The notes below the pieces were generated by a model, which made no database searches, was not told where the DNA came from, and saw nothing but the letters and a program-made list of their open reading frames with translations. Position numbers and translations under genes: made by a program. DNA of 64,000 bases. It comes from Hirudinaria manillensis (lineage: Eukaryota > Annelida > Clitellata > Hirudinida > Hirudinidae). This document shows positions 47,884-64,000 of this stretch, piece after piece. Every line of letters starts with the position of its first letter. Position 1 is the first letter of the stretch. The stretch is taken from contig CM067526.1 of assembly GCA_034509925.1 (NCBI GenBank), positions 6,707,001 to 6,771,000 on the forward strand, in the 5' to 3' direction.

Positions 47884-49552
47884 ATCTCAATAATCGACAT
47901 AAACAAGTTTGTACGAACAACGTCAAAAGTGAATTTCATTAAACTAACTGGTAAATTTGAGCGGTTATTGATCGTGGACAAAATAGCTCTTACCTTTTAG
48001 TTACAAATTGTACAAGGAAATTTTTGATAAGTCGTATTAGGTTATGAAATAAATGTTCATAAAGGCTATAGTTCCCAGTGCTAGATTTTGAACAAGGATG
48101 CCATTTCCGCTTATCCAAAGCGATGGACAAAACGTTCCCCGGATATCTGACAGTCTTTTTTTTAAATTTTCGGGATTACAGATTCATGATTTTCAAAAAA
48201 AGGTCTTACAAATACAAGAGCAACAAAGCAAAGGGCTGTCAATTTGTAAACAGCATTTTAATAAAATATAAAAAATCCTCAGAAGAAGTGAGCAAACTTT
48301 GTTGAGTGCATCTTAACGTTGCTTAAGTCAACAAATAGCACCTATGTCTGAAGTTTTTACTTTCTGCATTTTGAAACTTTGATAAAATATTGCAATATCG
48401 CAAAGTAAGTTTTAAAGTTGCCATTTTGGTGCGAAATAAAAACGAAATTGTTTTTGACATATCTTACCGAATAAGTTGATTACAAAAAGATAATAAACGT
48501 CAAATCATTCGGATAACAACTGAGTTTCTTTTCAAAAGCGTTTCACCAGTTTGTGCTTTTGGATCTTTTAATAATATAAAGCCGAACAGCGAATTTCTCA
48601 CTGAGATTGTGGCTAATTAGAAATTGTCACAGTGTTACTATATTTAGTTGCATTCAAATACCCGGTGGGCTTGATGGCCTTATGTTGTAAAGCCATTTGT
48701 AACTGAATTTAATAACAATAGCACAGCTATGAAATACAGACAAATGGAAAAGTTACTACTTTGGGATAGCTGGTCAATATTGAATTCTTTCTAACAGTTG
48801 GTAAGAGCCTAACTCTTAATTATTTTAGTTATTAAATATTTGAAATGGTCAGTTAAACCATAAATGTTCGAACAATAGGAAAGTTCGTTATTAATCTTAT
48901 GATGTTTAACGAATTTTAACTATACACCTGGATAATAATTAGTGCAACAGGTTTAGCCGTGCTGAAGTTAAAAAATCAATTCATCATTTCTAAAAAATGG
49001 ATTTTGATTTTAAAGCTTATTATTTACTTTATTCTTTAAAATCCAGAATGATTATCGAAAAATACTTAGCCCTTTAATGGAAATATGAATTATTTGTATT
49101 GATAAACCTAGGATCGAGTTTAATTTTAAAGTACCTGGTTAAAATTTTTGCAAGTTTTTTATGGTCGCGTCGCAGTTGTGTTTTGTGAATTAAGATTGTT
49201 GCTTTCTCAAAAGTTTGGCGGATATCGATCAGAAAGTGTATTTAAAGGAATGTTGTCAGGAGGAGCACATATAAGATTATACGATTGCTGGCAGAATGTT
49301 GATGTCGTTTCAGGGAGGAAATTAAGAATTCCTAATTAGGAAGTGTGGTTCGCGACCCAGTATAGAATTATACCTTTTGCAAACCGTGATTTCATTTCGT
49401 CTAATTAGGATTCAGGTGAAATGTTCTTAGATTTGCACCCGATTATTTTTATTACTTAATAATGGCATTGGATTCAAGTTAATTACATTTAAATTTTATT
49501 ATAAACAAGTATTATGTATTTGAGACAGTTGATTTGATACTATTTGAGCAAA
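47884..49552. other. Intergenic between divergent BTB and AMPD genes
   Basis: The two genes are transcribed away from each other, so this 1.67-kb stretch should hold both promoters. I see no clear TATA or other motif I would defend, and no coding region. Confidence 0.5.
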
Positions 49553-55554
<6,002 letters not shown>

Positions 55555-56294
55555 AACATTAGTTTAGTGACTCATCCATTCATTGTTCTGCCAATATTTT
55601 AGAATTGCTTCTGTCTGATCTAGATCAGCATTCCATAGGAACTACAAATTCGTTTCTTCTAGTTCACTGATGTACTTCGTACCAACGTACTAGTTCGATT
55701 ACGAATCATGATTGCAATCTGATTTGCCATCATCAGTAAGCCCCCTACATTATTTGAGAAGTTCACAATGTAGTGTTTCAAACTTTCCTATTGGCCAACA
55801 GAATACCTCTGTTTTGCTTTGCACTTCTAGATTTTCAAATTACGATTTCCAGCATCTGATGACACATCATTTCGTCAGCAGAACTATTGCATGGTGTTGA
55901 ACGAAGCATAATATTGTTACATGCATTGTGCATTCAGTCAACTTGAGCATTTTAGCCTTTTACTTAATGGCTTTTCATATTATTTGCAGCAATGAAAATT
56001 AAACTTAATAATAAATCTGGGACCAAAACCTGTATCCCAGTAATTGTATTTCATGTTTTACATGAATAAACCTTCTTGTTCTCAAATCTGAAGAGAGAAA
56101 CTGACTTCACACTATTATTTTATTTATTATTTTGATCGAGCTACTCAGCTACCATTGTATAAAATATCTTTATTTGTTTTAGTCTTTGTTCTGTTATGTT
56201 AAGGCAATGGTCCTTGATGTTTAGAAACAAAAAAAACATGAAACAAGCACAGCATCGAACAAGACCATTGAAAGTACTTAAGCAGTTCTTTCCT
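55555..56294. other. AMPD 3' region, convergent with SmD1
   Basis: Contains AATAAA at about 56065 on the plus strand (possible distal AMPD signal) and its complement at about 56169-56174, a likely SmD1 poly(A) signal on the minus strand. No coding. Confidence 0.5.
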
Positions 56295-57424
56295 CTACCA
56301 CCTCGGTCCGCTTCTGCCTCTGCCTCTCGGACCTCCTCTTCCTCCCCTCGGTCCGCCACGCCCCCTACCTCTCGGACCCCCTCTGCCTCTGGCAACTGAA
56401 GGAACGAATGGTTTTAAATGAATGATGCAAATTATGTCCAAATAAGAAATAGCCTAGAATAGACGTGAGAAATCTCTAAATGAGGAATAAAGATAACCTG
56501 TGCTTCTTCCCCTGCCACGGCCCTTTGGAGTGTCATCAATCAGAAGTGAGTCTAGAGGCAGGCTGTCAGGGAGGATGTAGTAACGAATGTTGTTCCCTCT
56601 GATGCTCAGTGTGTCCAACATGACAGGGTCTTTGTTCTTCAGGGTCATCTTCACTGACTTGAGATGTGTGTTCATACTGACATCAACGCCTTGTGTCATG
56701 AACCAATAAAATAATCATTAAAATGTCTAAAGATTATTTCAAATAAATGCAATATCATCTGGATAATATGCATGACCTTTAATAAGTAACTTAACATAAA
56801 CATAACTTTCACTACAAATGTTGCATAATGCCATAGTAATATTTAACCGTTATATCATCATTAACAGAAAATATATTGTTTATACGTTCAATTTAAGTTG
56901 CTCTCTGTAACAAATGCTTGAAATATTTAAATTCACATGATCCAAATTGTCTAACTCAAGACAATGCCCAGAAACTTATTATCTTAAAAAGACTCAATGC
57001 ATACAAAGAGTCCTTGATCAGAGACTAATAAGGCTATTTTTACATAAAGTAAAATAACTCTTTAAAACTCTGCATATGTTGTAGTAGTTAGAGCCTCAAC
57101 ATATTATCACAAAGTATTTGAACGAATCAAGATAAACGTTAGACAAATATTACCTGTGATAGTTCCATGAACTTGAGTGCCATTTTTGAGCTCAATCGTC
57201 ACTGTTTCATGACTCAATTTCATCAAAAATCTAGAATATCAATTAATGCTATTACACAGGCTTAAAGCATTATCGTTAAACTCCGCGTTCCAATAACGTT
57301 GGACGATAATTTACAAAAATTCAGTGCTAAAACACAATAAACAAATAGCAGCATTCCAGGGCAAAATCTTTAGATGAATCCGAACATTTAACTAAATTTC
57401 AAAAACTAACCTCACGAGCTTCAT
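56295..57424 (-). CDS. SNRPD1: Small nuclear ribonucleoprotein Sm D1
   Basis: Four coding exons: 57424-57411, 57230-57154, 56689-56498, 56395-56295 (384 nt, 127 residues; human 119). The first coding exon is just 14 nt (MKLV plus two bases). The Sm1 motif is [17 protein letters not shown] and Sm2 is [17 protein letters not shown]. The tail is an RG/RGGP repeat (GRGRGRS, then [13 protein letters not shown]) ending SGPRW. Known: SmD1 is part of the heptameric Sm ring around U1, U2, U4 and U5 snRNAs, and the RG tail is symmetrically dimethylated and bound by SMN. The RGGP tail is encoded in the last exon; other frames of that exon look open because of its repetitive GC-rich sequence and are not real. 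Confidence 0.95.
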
Positions 57425-58772
57425 GTCCCGGTTTATTTATTGCAAGATGATAAACGAAATCAAACGTAGAGTGCGGCCAAAGATATCTGACGAAAGCCGA
57501 CACTATCTACTTCAATGAAATAATATCGATTTATATAAACAAAAATTTGTAAAATTTTAAAAGTAATTTAAATTTTAAAGTTTAATTTTGTTTTATTAGA
57601 TGTTTCAGAAAAGTTAACTGAGAGAAGAAATAATTACAAAATGTCTTATTCTTTAATATAGTGAGTAACATAAAGCATGATGATGTTTGTAAAATAAATC
57701 TAAATCTATTTTTTATCCGATGATCATTGAATTAATAATTTACATGGTTTAACATTATGTGTATTTCCCCCCCAAAAAACGGTATCAGCCAGTTACACCA
57801 TCTGTCATGAATATTAAAGGAATATCGAGCATCACTGGTCACCACTGTAGCACTTGAGTGGTACCTAACCTAAGTACTTTAAGAAACGACATTCTTATAC
57901 CCAGCGGGCACGGAGATCAGGGGATACCAAGGAGGCCCTATTTGAAGAAGTCATGGAGGCGTTGTTCGACAAAGCCATGAACACGGAGACCTCCATTTTT
58001 CGACCACTAGAGGATAGGGAAATCCCAACTTAGGACGTTAATGACATTTAACTTCCACCAGAAAACCAATGTTCTCCCCTCACAGAGGACATGGGAACTA
58101 AGATAAGAGTCACAATCCACCCCATTGCCTGAAATGTATGAGAAAATAAATGACAAAGAAGTAGCCATCTGGCTATTACCCTAAATACTCCATAAAGTAA
58201 AGAATGTAAAGCAGACTGTTTTCATAAAACAACTTTGTCACCCAGTTTTTTTTTTTTATAGAGATTTGCACAGACTCCAATTGTGAATTCACAATTAAGC
58301 AAACTTTTACAAAGTTTTTGAGGTGCATATTCTAGAATACATCTGTTTGTATGTGGTGCCACTGCCATTGTCACAAAAACTTTAACAGCAGAAATATGTC
58401 TAGTATTTGATGTTGTTAAATATTCACGAGTCCAAGTTTTTCTGATTGCAGAACAGGAATACTTTATGAAAATACTTTATGAAAATAAAGTACAACTGCC
58501 AAATCAAATAAACTGCAAACCATTGAACCAGTGAACAAAATAACAGGTTATAAACTCTCCTCAGGATTAACTCACATCACTATGAAAACAGCAACATGGG
58601 ATGTTTTTAACATATAAGATAAACATGATTTTTCTTTCCAGCTGAAGTGAATTCGAGTCCAAATCAGTACTTTTGAAAGCAAACAGTCAAACTCAACATA
58701 TCTTCAAAAGTATAAATCAGCAGTTCTATTGAGATTTAATTTACAATTTCAGCTACAGTTTCTGTGTATTGT
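57425..58772. other. Intergenic spacer
   Basis: No gene recognised. A patch at about 57890-58130 is richer in GC than its surroundings and could be an old transposon remnant, but I see no diagnostic protein or terminal repeats. A poly-T run lies near 58247-58260. Confidence 0.45.
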
Positions 58773-59951
58773 TCAAGGATCGATGTGCAATTGAACGAAA
58801 CGAGGCTCCTCACCACCTACATAAGAGGCCCTGTATGTTGCTGTCAAAGAAACCATCTCTGAAGCTTTCTGTTAAAAGTTTAACAGAATTACATTTATCA
58901 CCCAAGTTTTTGTTAATCTTAAGTAATGATCGCTCATGAATTAAAACTAATTTAATTTAATTTTTGTTTAATTGCACAAAGAAACAGTAAAAGCAAAAGG
59001 AAGCACTAACTGCTCTGTGAGAAGCATTCATTGTAACCCCCTTAGCAACAATTTTTTGACCATCTGAATTGTTTAAATAGGATAGATAAATTTCATGAAG
59101 AAATTGTCATCACATAAAAACTGAGAGAATAAATAAAATAAATGCAATTAAGCCATTATAAGCAGTAATTATTATTATTACATAATAAAACTTAATGAAT
59201 AAATAAATAGTAATACCTTCATCAACTATATCATTAGGTGACTTGCCAAATTTGCTCATGTCAATTTCTTCATTGAATGTATTGATGAGGCTGCAAATTG
59301 TAAAAGAAGCTTCTAATCCACTAATTCTAATACCAGTCATTGTTTAAAATAAATTTAGAACATTTAGACAGAAAAGAAAACAAAATTGTATTGGGAATAG
59401 AACTTCTCTCTTACCTGTGCACATCAATATTTGGATTGGTAGCAATGAAGATAGTGTAACCAGGGTCATTTCTGAACCTTCCCAGGTTGAGCAATCTATC
59501 TGTTACAGTGTGTTTGGTGATGCAGATAATTCTACAACTTTATTAAAGTGGGGCATTCAGACTCATTTATAGGATTGTGATGATATGCTCGTTGTTGGAA
59601 AATATGGCGACTAGGTGTTATTTCGCAAGTTATTAAGTTGACAGTTGTAAAATACCCATTCTCAAAATGATGTTCTGCAGCCTCCCAGACGTTGGAAGCT
59701 TTCATGTACTCTGACTTCGTCACAAAAACGGCAGTGACGGTTAAATTAGGGTTATCATTAACCACATTCTGAATCTTTGTGAGAACCTAAGTAAAAAAAA
59801 ATAACTATTTGTGCTGTTCTTGCGAATGTAGCGAATGTCTTAAAATGACCACCTAAGGACGCTTTGAAAGAGCGTAACATACATTAAAAAACACTAAACA
59901 TGGTAATTAAAGTAAACTCCCAAGTACCTGTTCAGGTGTAACCATAGCCAT
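58773..59951 (-). CDS. Conserved-looking small protein of unknown family, 164 residues
   Basis: Six exons on the minus strand: 59951-59928, 59786-59656, 59531-59415, 59290-59217, 59063-59011, 58868-58773 (495 nt). All phases agree. The protein starts MAMVTPEQVLTKIQNVV, continues VTAVFVTKSEYMKAS and WEAAEHHFENGI, then LLNLGRFRNDPGYTIFIATNP, IDMSKFGKSPNDIV, and ends ATYRASYVGGEE...HIDP. It looks like a small soluble alpha/beta protein; there is no signal peptide, membrane segment or coiled coil. I do not recognise the family. The intron joining 59656 to 59531 was chosen because the continuing frame meets a stop and this GT-AG pair restores a smooth sequence. SmD1 lies 1.3 kb away in the same orientation. 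Confidence 0.72.
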
Positions 59952-60586
59952 TCCAAACAAATATGATTAACGTCAAGAATGAACTAATCCACGAAACACA
60001 TGGAACGACAAACAAGACTCAAATGCAAATCTCGCTCTATGAGGGATCGCCTTGAATCGTACAAAATGCCTTAGAAAATCAATTTGTATTATGAAATATT
60101 ATTAAAAATAAGTTTTGAAAAATTAATTGGTAGGCATATTTCTATCGTTTGTTTCTCCTTAGAATGCGATGGAAATTAAGCTTTATCATCTTAAAGCTGT
60201 CAAATAATTATACTTGAAATTATTAAAAATGTAAACTAAAAAATACTAGTTATAAAAGCAATTAGTGGCACTGAGGTCAAGAACAAGAAGGAATTTTTTT
60301 TGAGTCTGCTGAGCGTCTAAAGACTTGAATCGTCAATGATTATGAGATTACTATATAAGTCCCACGCAAATAAACAATAAAAATTACGTTTTGATTGATT
60401 TTATTCAAAGCCGGTTAATGAGTTTATATGAAGAAATTCGTGAAACAATTCTCTCGATATCGTGAAATTATGACCGATAAATGCTTTCGGGAGCTAATGA
60501 AAGTCATCAAGGTATTCACTTAAGAAATTTGAATGATTAAATAGCACAGTATTGTGTCTACTCTCGAAGATCACTGCCGCAAACGT

Positions 60587-63338
60587 TCAAATTTTTGAAA
60601 TGTATTCTATAAGCCTTATCACCGCAGCCATAGTGTCTTCGCCAAACTGACCGTCATTAATGGTTTTCTTATAGACCTAGGAAGTTGTAAAGAGAATTGA
60701 ATAAAATATTTAGATACAACCAAATCTAATGGTTCTTAATAAAATTAACTGACTTCATCCAAACCAAGTGCTGACACATAGCCTGGTAAACAGCGATATG
60801 AAATGAACACAGTACTCCGCAATATTTTCCGTCTCAGGCCTTTGTTAAGATCCTTCTTCAAAATATCCAACAAGATTCTTGTCACTCGGCGGTTTAACAT
60901 CTAAAATGAATTTACACTCATCGAGAATTTGCTACTTCTTCATTTTAACAAAAAGTTTCTTACGAAAGCTTCAACGCCCCTAATAAGACATTTATGCTGA
61001 AAGACAAGTGATTAAACATTAGATAATATTTTGAAAGAATTTTAGCTAAAAAAAAAATAACCTCATCATCAGTGTCAACAATACAGAATATGATATTGAT
61101 TGCTTTCCTAAATAATCACAATAAGTTTTAAGTTATTAAGTGTTATTCGAGATAGCTTATAAAGATTAGATGAAATCGAAATAATTTGTTGCTTGTCAAA
61201 ACATTCTTTGACCCTTTTTCTTACTTTATGAAATCGTCTGTGCAACGATCCGATTCCATATAAGGTATTATTTTTCTGAAAATATAATAATAAGATGAAT
61301 GAATTTATTTACTTTAACTTAAAAAAACCCACGCCATTACCTGTTAATCTTGTTAAACAGCCAAAATGATATTAAAAGTAACTAAAGAGATGTAAAAGAT
61401 TGGAATAATTAGATTTCAATTGAAGGCGGTTAGTTAAGTCCTGATTGACTTTTTATGTCAGTCAGGTTGTATATTATATCATCGTTAGATTAAATAAAGA
61501 TTAATTATCCACTAAATTAATTTCGGTTTGCTTACACTTTCTAGTCTTGAAGTTTGCTCCAAGGGAATGTAAGGAAGGATTTTGATTAGCATTTTGAACA
61601 TAGCGCACACATACAAATCTTCTGGAAGGTATACTTCATAGGATGAAAACATGGATTCAATTCGCAAGTTTAAAATCTGGACACAAAAAGTGATCAAAAA
61701 GAACTGTTTTAATTAATAAAATAATTCAAAAGTTAATAAATAATGGAGAAAGAGTTTAAATTATAAAATAAATTAATTTTAACAAAAAAAAAATTGCAAA
61801 AGTATTACACCTCTTCACTTAATAGACCTTCAATCACTTTTGTAGGGTGCATTCCAAATCTTTTCCAATTTTTACATCTTTTAGTTTCTCTAACAAATGC
61901 ATCGTCTCTTTAAGAAATCACACTTTTAAAATTAAGCCCCAAAAGTCTAATAAATAAATAAACTCATAATAATTACCCACTAGGTTTGAAATCCGAGTCA
62001 TAAACTCTAGTGAACATGTCCACATTCTCTAGGTTCGGCAAGTTTTTAAAAGCTGCAAACAAGTTTAATTTAATGCTTTCGCTGGGATAATAGAAAACAT
62101 CTCTGATGTCCAAGGTTCTGAAAAGGTAATCGCGCGTTAATTTCTTGTGATAAAATCTTGTCGTTCACTTAAGGTTTACCTCAATTGGTTCAGAGAATAT
62201 AAGATTTTATGAAGATTGTCCGATTTGTTTGATTGGACTGCAGGAATTGACAAAACTTTTAGTTTGGAAAGACTGGCCAACGACTCAAAACTTGATTCAG
62301 TAAGATTTATACCATCTACTTTCAACTCCTCCAAAGTATTGGAAAATTGTGAAAAATCGATATTTAAGAGACTGCTATCATCTAACGCTATATGCAATTT
62401 CTTCAGCCTTGGAAGTGATACATTCAAGAACTCTAAATTTCTAAAATTTCGGAGATTTATAGATTATATACAATATTTATTACTTCCAAAAATCTACAAT
62501 TAAATTTAATAAAATCCAGAAACTATCAATATTCGTTTGAAGATGAAAAGTTACGTTTTATAGCACATAAGTGTTAAACTTTCAAGTGTGGACCCAACTT
62601 CACAAAGAGTCCTTAGGTATTCCTCGGAGAGATATCTCAGGCATATGGAGAAAGATTTGATAGGGTATGTCACGCGTTTCAACTTATTATGAGTCTCATT
62701 ATACCATTCTTCAAACTTGTTAAATTGGATCAAGTTGATGTCAGTCCAGTCTAAGACATCCCTATAAGGTATCACACGATATATGTAATCTTGATGGATG
62801 TGCCATCCCATTTCTTTACTTTTGAAAAGAATTCTCTCAAATAAGAAAGGAGGAAGCAACTTTTTTCTTGAAATGTAAACTCCTGCGGAATATTGCGGAC
62901 AATTTCTTTAAAATTATATTATCGACATGCAATGCTATAAAATATTTAATAATTATTTTAAAATATTATATTTAGTATAGAATTATTATTGTTAATGCAG
63001 TTAATTGTATCTTATATCAAGATCCATAATTTTGAACATGAATGTGATTATAATCAGGACGAGCAACGCGATATTTGACGCAGTGGAAGCCAAGGAAAGC
63101 CTATGGTCATGAAATTACAGGAGCTGATTACAGGAAGGTATTTGTACTGACGTATGAAATCCCAAACTTTGCGGGCTTAGACTTTAGGATGGAACTTCTC
63201 ATTAAAATACGCGATTAACATTATTGGAAGACCATTGCTAAACAAACCTGCTAATTTGTCAAAGAAAACGTCTGTAAAATTAATGACCGCAAACTCTAAT
63301 AAACTGTTCTGCATGTTCTTAAGTTTATTCACAGCCAT
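60587..63338 (-). CDS. LRR plus ARM-like protein resembling ZYG11/ZER1
   Basis: Twelve exons: 63338-63248, 62882-62555, 62440-62180, 62117-61977, 61907-61811, 61676-61536, 61348-61341, 61275-61225, 61107-61062, 60996-60964, 60900-60754, 60676-60587 (1434 nt, 477 residues). The N-terminus SLLEFAVINFTDVFFDKL...LLPPFLFERILF fits a VHL-box-like start. Leucine-rich repeats follow (LEFLNVSLPRLKKLHIAL; TLEELKVDGINL; LKVLSIPAVQS). The C-terminal half is helical and ARM-like (LYVCAMFKMLIKILPYIPL; RRVTRILLDILKKDL; EDTMAAVIRLIEYI). Known: ZYG11/ZER1 proteins are receptors of CUL2 E3 ligases that read N-terminal glycine degrons, and have this LRR-then-ARM order but are longer (about 750 residues). The family assignment is inference. 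The eight-base exon 61348-61341 is needed to keep the frame between its neighbours. Confidence 0.6.
61341..61348 (-). other. Predicted 8-nt microexon
   Basis: Minus strand ATTAACAG, preceded by AACAAG and followed by GTAATG. The exon before ends in phase 0 and the one after needs phase 2; no direct splice between them gives an open frame, while this microexon does. Confidence 0.5.
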
Positions 63339-63511
63339 TATCTTCAAAATTTCATAAATTTAACTTAGATAAAATACTTTCATCGATAAAGTGGTTAAAT
63401 AATTGAATCCAATTACTATTTTCAAAGTCTTTAAATCGATTTTAAGTTTTATTATAATAAAATGTTAAAATATAAATTTAATAAATGTATTTCTTAATCA
63501 CTTTCACATAC

Positions 63512-63720
63512 CATATTCTAAAATCTTCTACATCTAACTCAAAAGGGTACCAAAAGGGTCCTATTTGTTCCAAAACTTGGGGCCCACATGGTAAGACCAA
63601 TGAGATCCTACAGTTCTCTCCCAATATCTCAGAGCACATGCTGACGAGTCCGACCACATTTCTACAAACTGATAGAACACTGACTTTCACATCTTTCACA
63701 AACTGCTCCAAGTAAAATTT
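63512..63720 (-). CDS. Orphan exon of an unknown gene (partial)
   Basis: Minus-strand open stretch bounded by an AG acceptor (GCAGAG) and a GTATGT donor, reading KFYLEQFVKDVKVSVLSV, then CRNVVGLVSMCSEILGENC and ISLVLPCGPQVLEQIGPFW. The composition is protein-like. No further exon was found between it and the ZYG11-like gene start at 63338, so its continuation is unknown. It may be part of a gene extending beyond the right edge or an alternative upstream exon of that gene. Confidence 0.4.
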
Positions 63721-64000
63721 CTCTGCTAATTCATTTCTAGTTTTGTATAAATTTACCTATTGCATTTGGATATGACTTATTTCTTCCCCCATCTTAAACA
63801 CTGCTACTGATTCGAAATGTCTTTCGCTTCCACATGTAATTAATATACGCTTTCATATACGAAATTCTACGTAAGTCCCTTGGATCTACGCATGTGTTCC
63901 CATACGGCCCTCATGAGTGTGTCACGCCCAGTGTGGATTAAATCATAAAGGTGATTAAATTACTTAACCTTTGTAAACAAAAATATATATATGTAAAGAT
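63721..64000. other. Window end, no feature seen
   Basis: AT-rich sequence with no supported exon. It may be intronic to the orphan exon at 63512-63720. Confidence 0.4.

Noticed and set aside
56196..56399. Plus-strand frame with Ser/Arg/Pro-rich C-terminus, looking like a small RS protein.
   Set aside because: It is the antisense of the SmD1 RG-tail exon.

Overview
This is nuclear DNA from an invertebrate animal. It is AT-rich, the genes are split by many short GT-AG introns, and the gaps hold many AAT, ATT, GAT and AATG microsatellites. The set of genes (Delta-type Notch ligand, caspase with two death-effector domains, two-pore K+ channel, ANKEF1, LAMMER/CLK kinase) is metazoan. I cannot name the species. 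Exon models were built by hand from GT/AG sites, phase and family recognition; every complete multi-exon model below sums to a multiple of three.

Layout, left to right. 951-4661 (+): 3' part of a Delta gene. 7395-9885 (+): caspase-8-like gene with a 5'-truncated LINE in its second intron. 15372-11175 (-): two-pore K+ channel. 16751-22204 (-): an intact-looking Ty3/gypsy LTR retrotransposon with matching LTRs and an odd left junction. 25479-32025 (+): ANKEF1 in 13 exons. 32912-34309 (+): unknown single-exon ORF. 34988-37973 (+): PI-PLC X-domain protein with a long disordered N-terminus. 42047-46363 (+): CLK/LAMMER kinase with a very long Ser-rich N-terminus. 47883-46789 (-): BTB-BACK protein. 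49553-55554 (+): AMP deaminase in 15 exons with one GC-AG intron. 57424-56295 (-): SmD1. 59951-58773 (-): a six-exon gene of unknown family. 63338-60587 (-): LRR plus ARM-like gene resembling ZYG11/ZER1, with a predicted 8-nt microexon. 63720-63512 (-): an orphan exon at the edge.

The genes do not form a pathway; this is ordinary animal gene order with unrelated neighbours. CLK and SmD1 both belong to the splicing machinery but are 10 kb apart with other genes between, so no functional link is claimed. I found no CRISPR, tRNA or rRNA. I did not find a convincing new biological system. The most useful points for a second look are the chimeric-looking retrotransposon junction, its SAP plus hendecad-repeat Gag N-terminus, the microexon, and the two unrecognised proteins.
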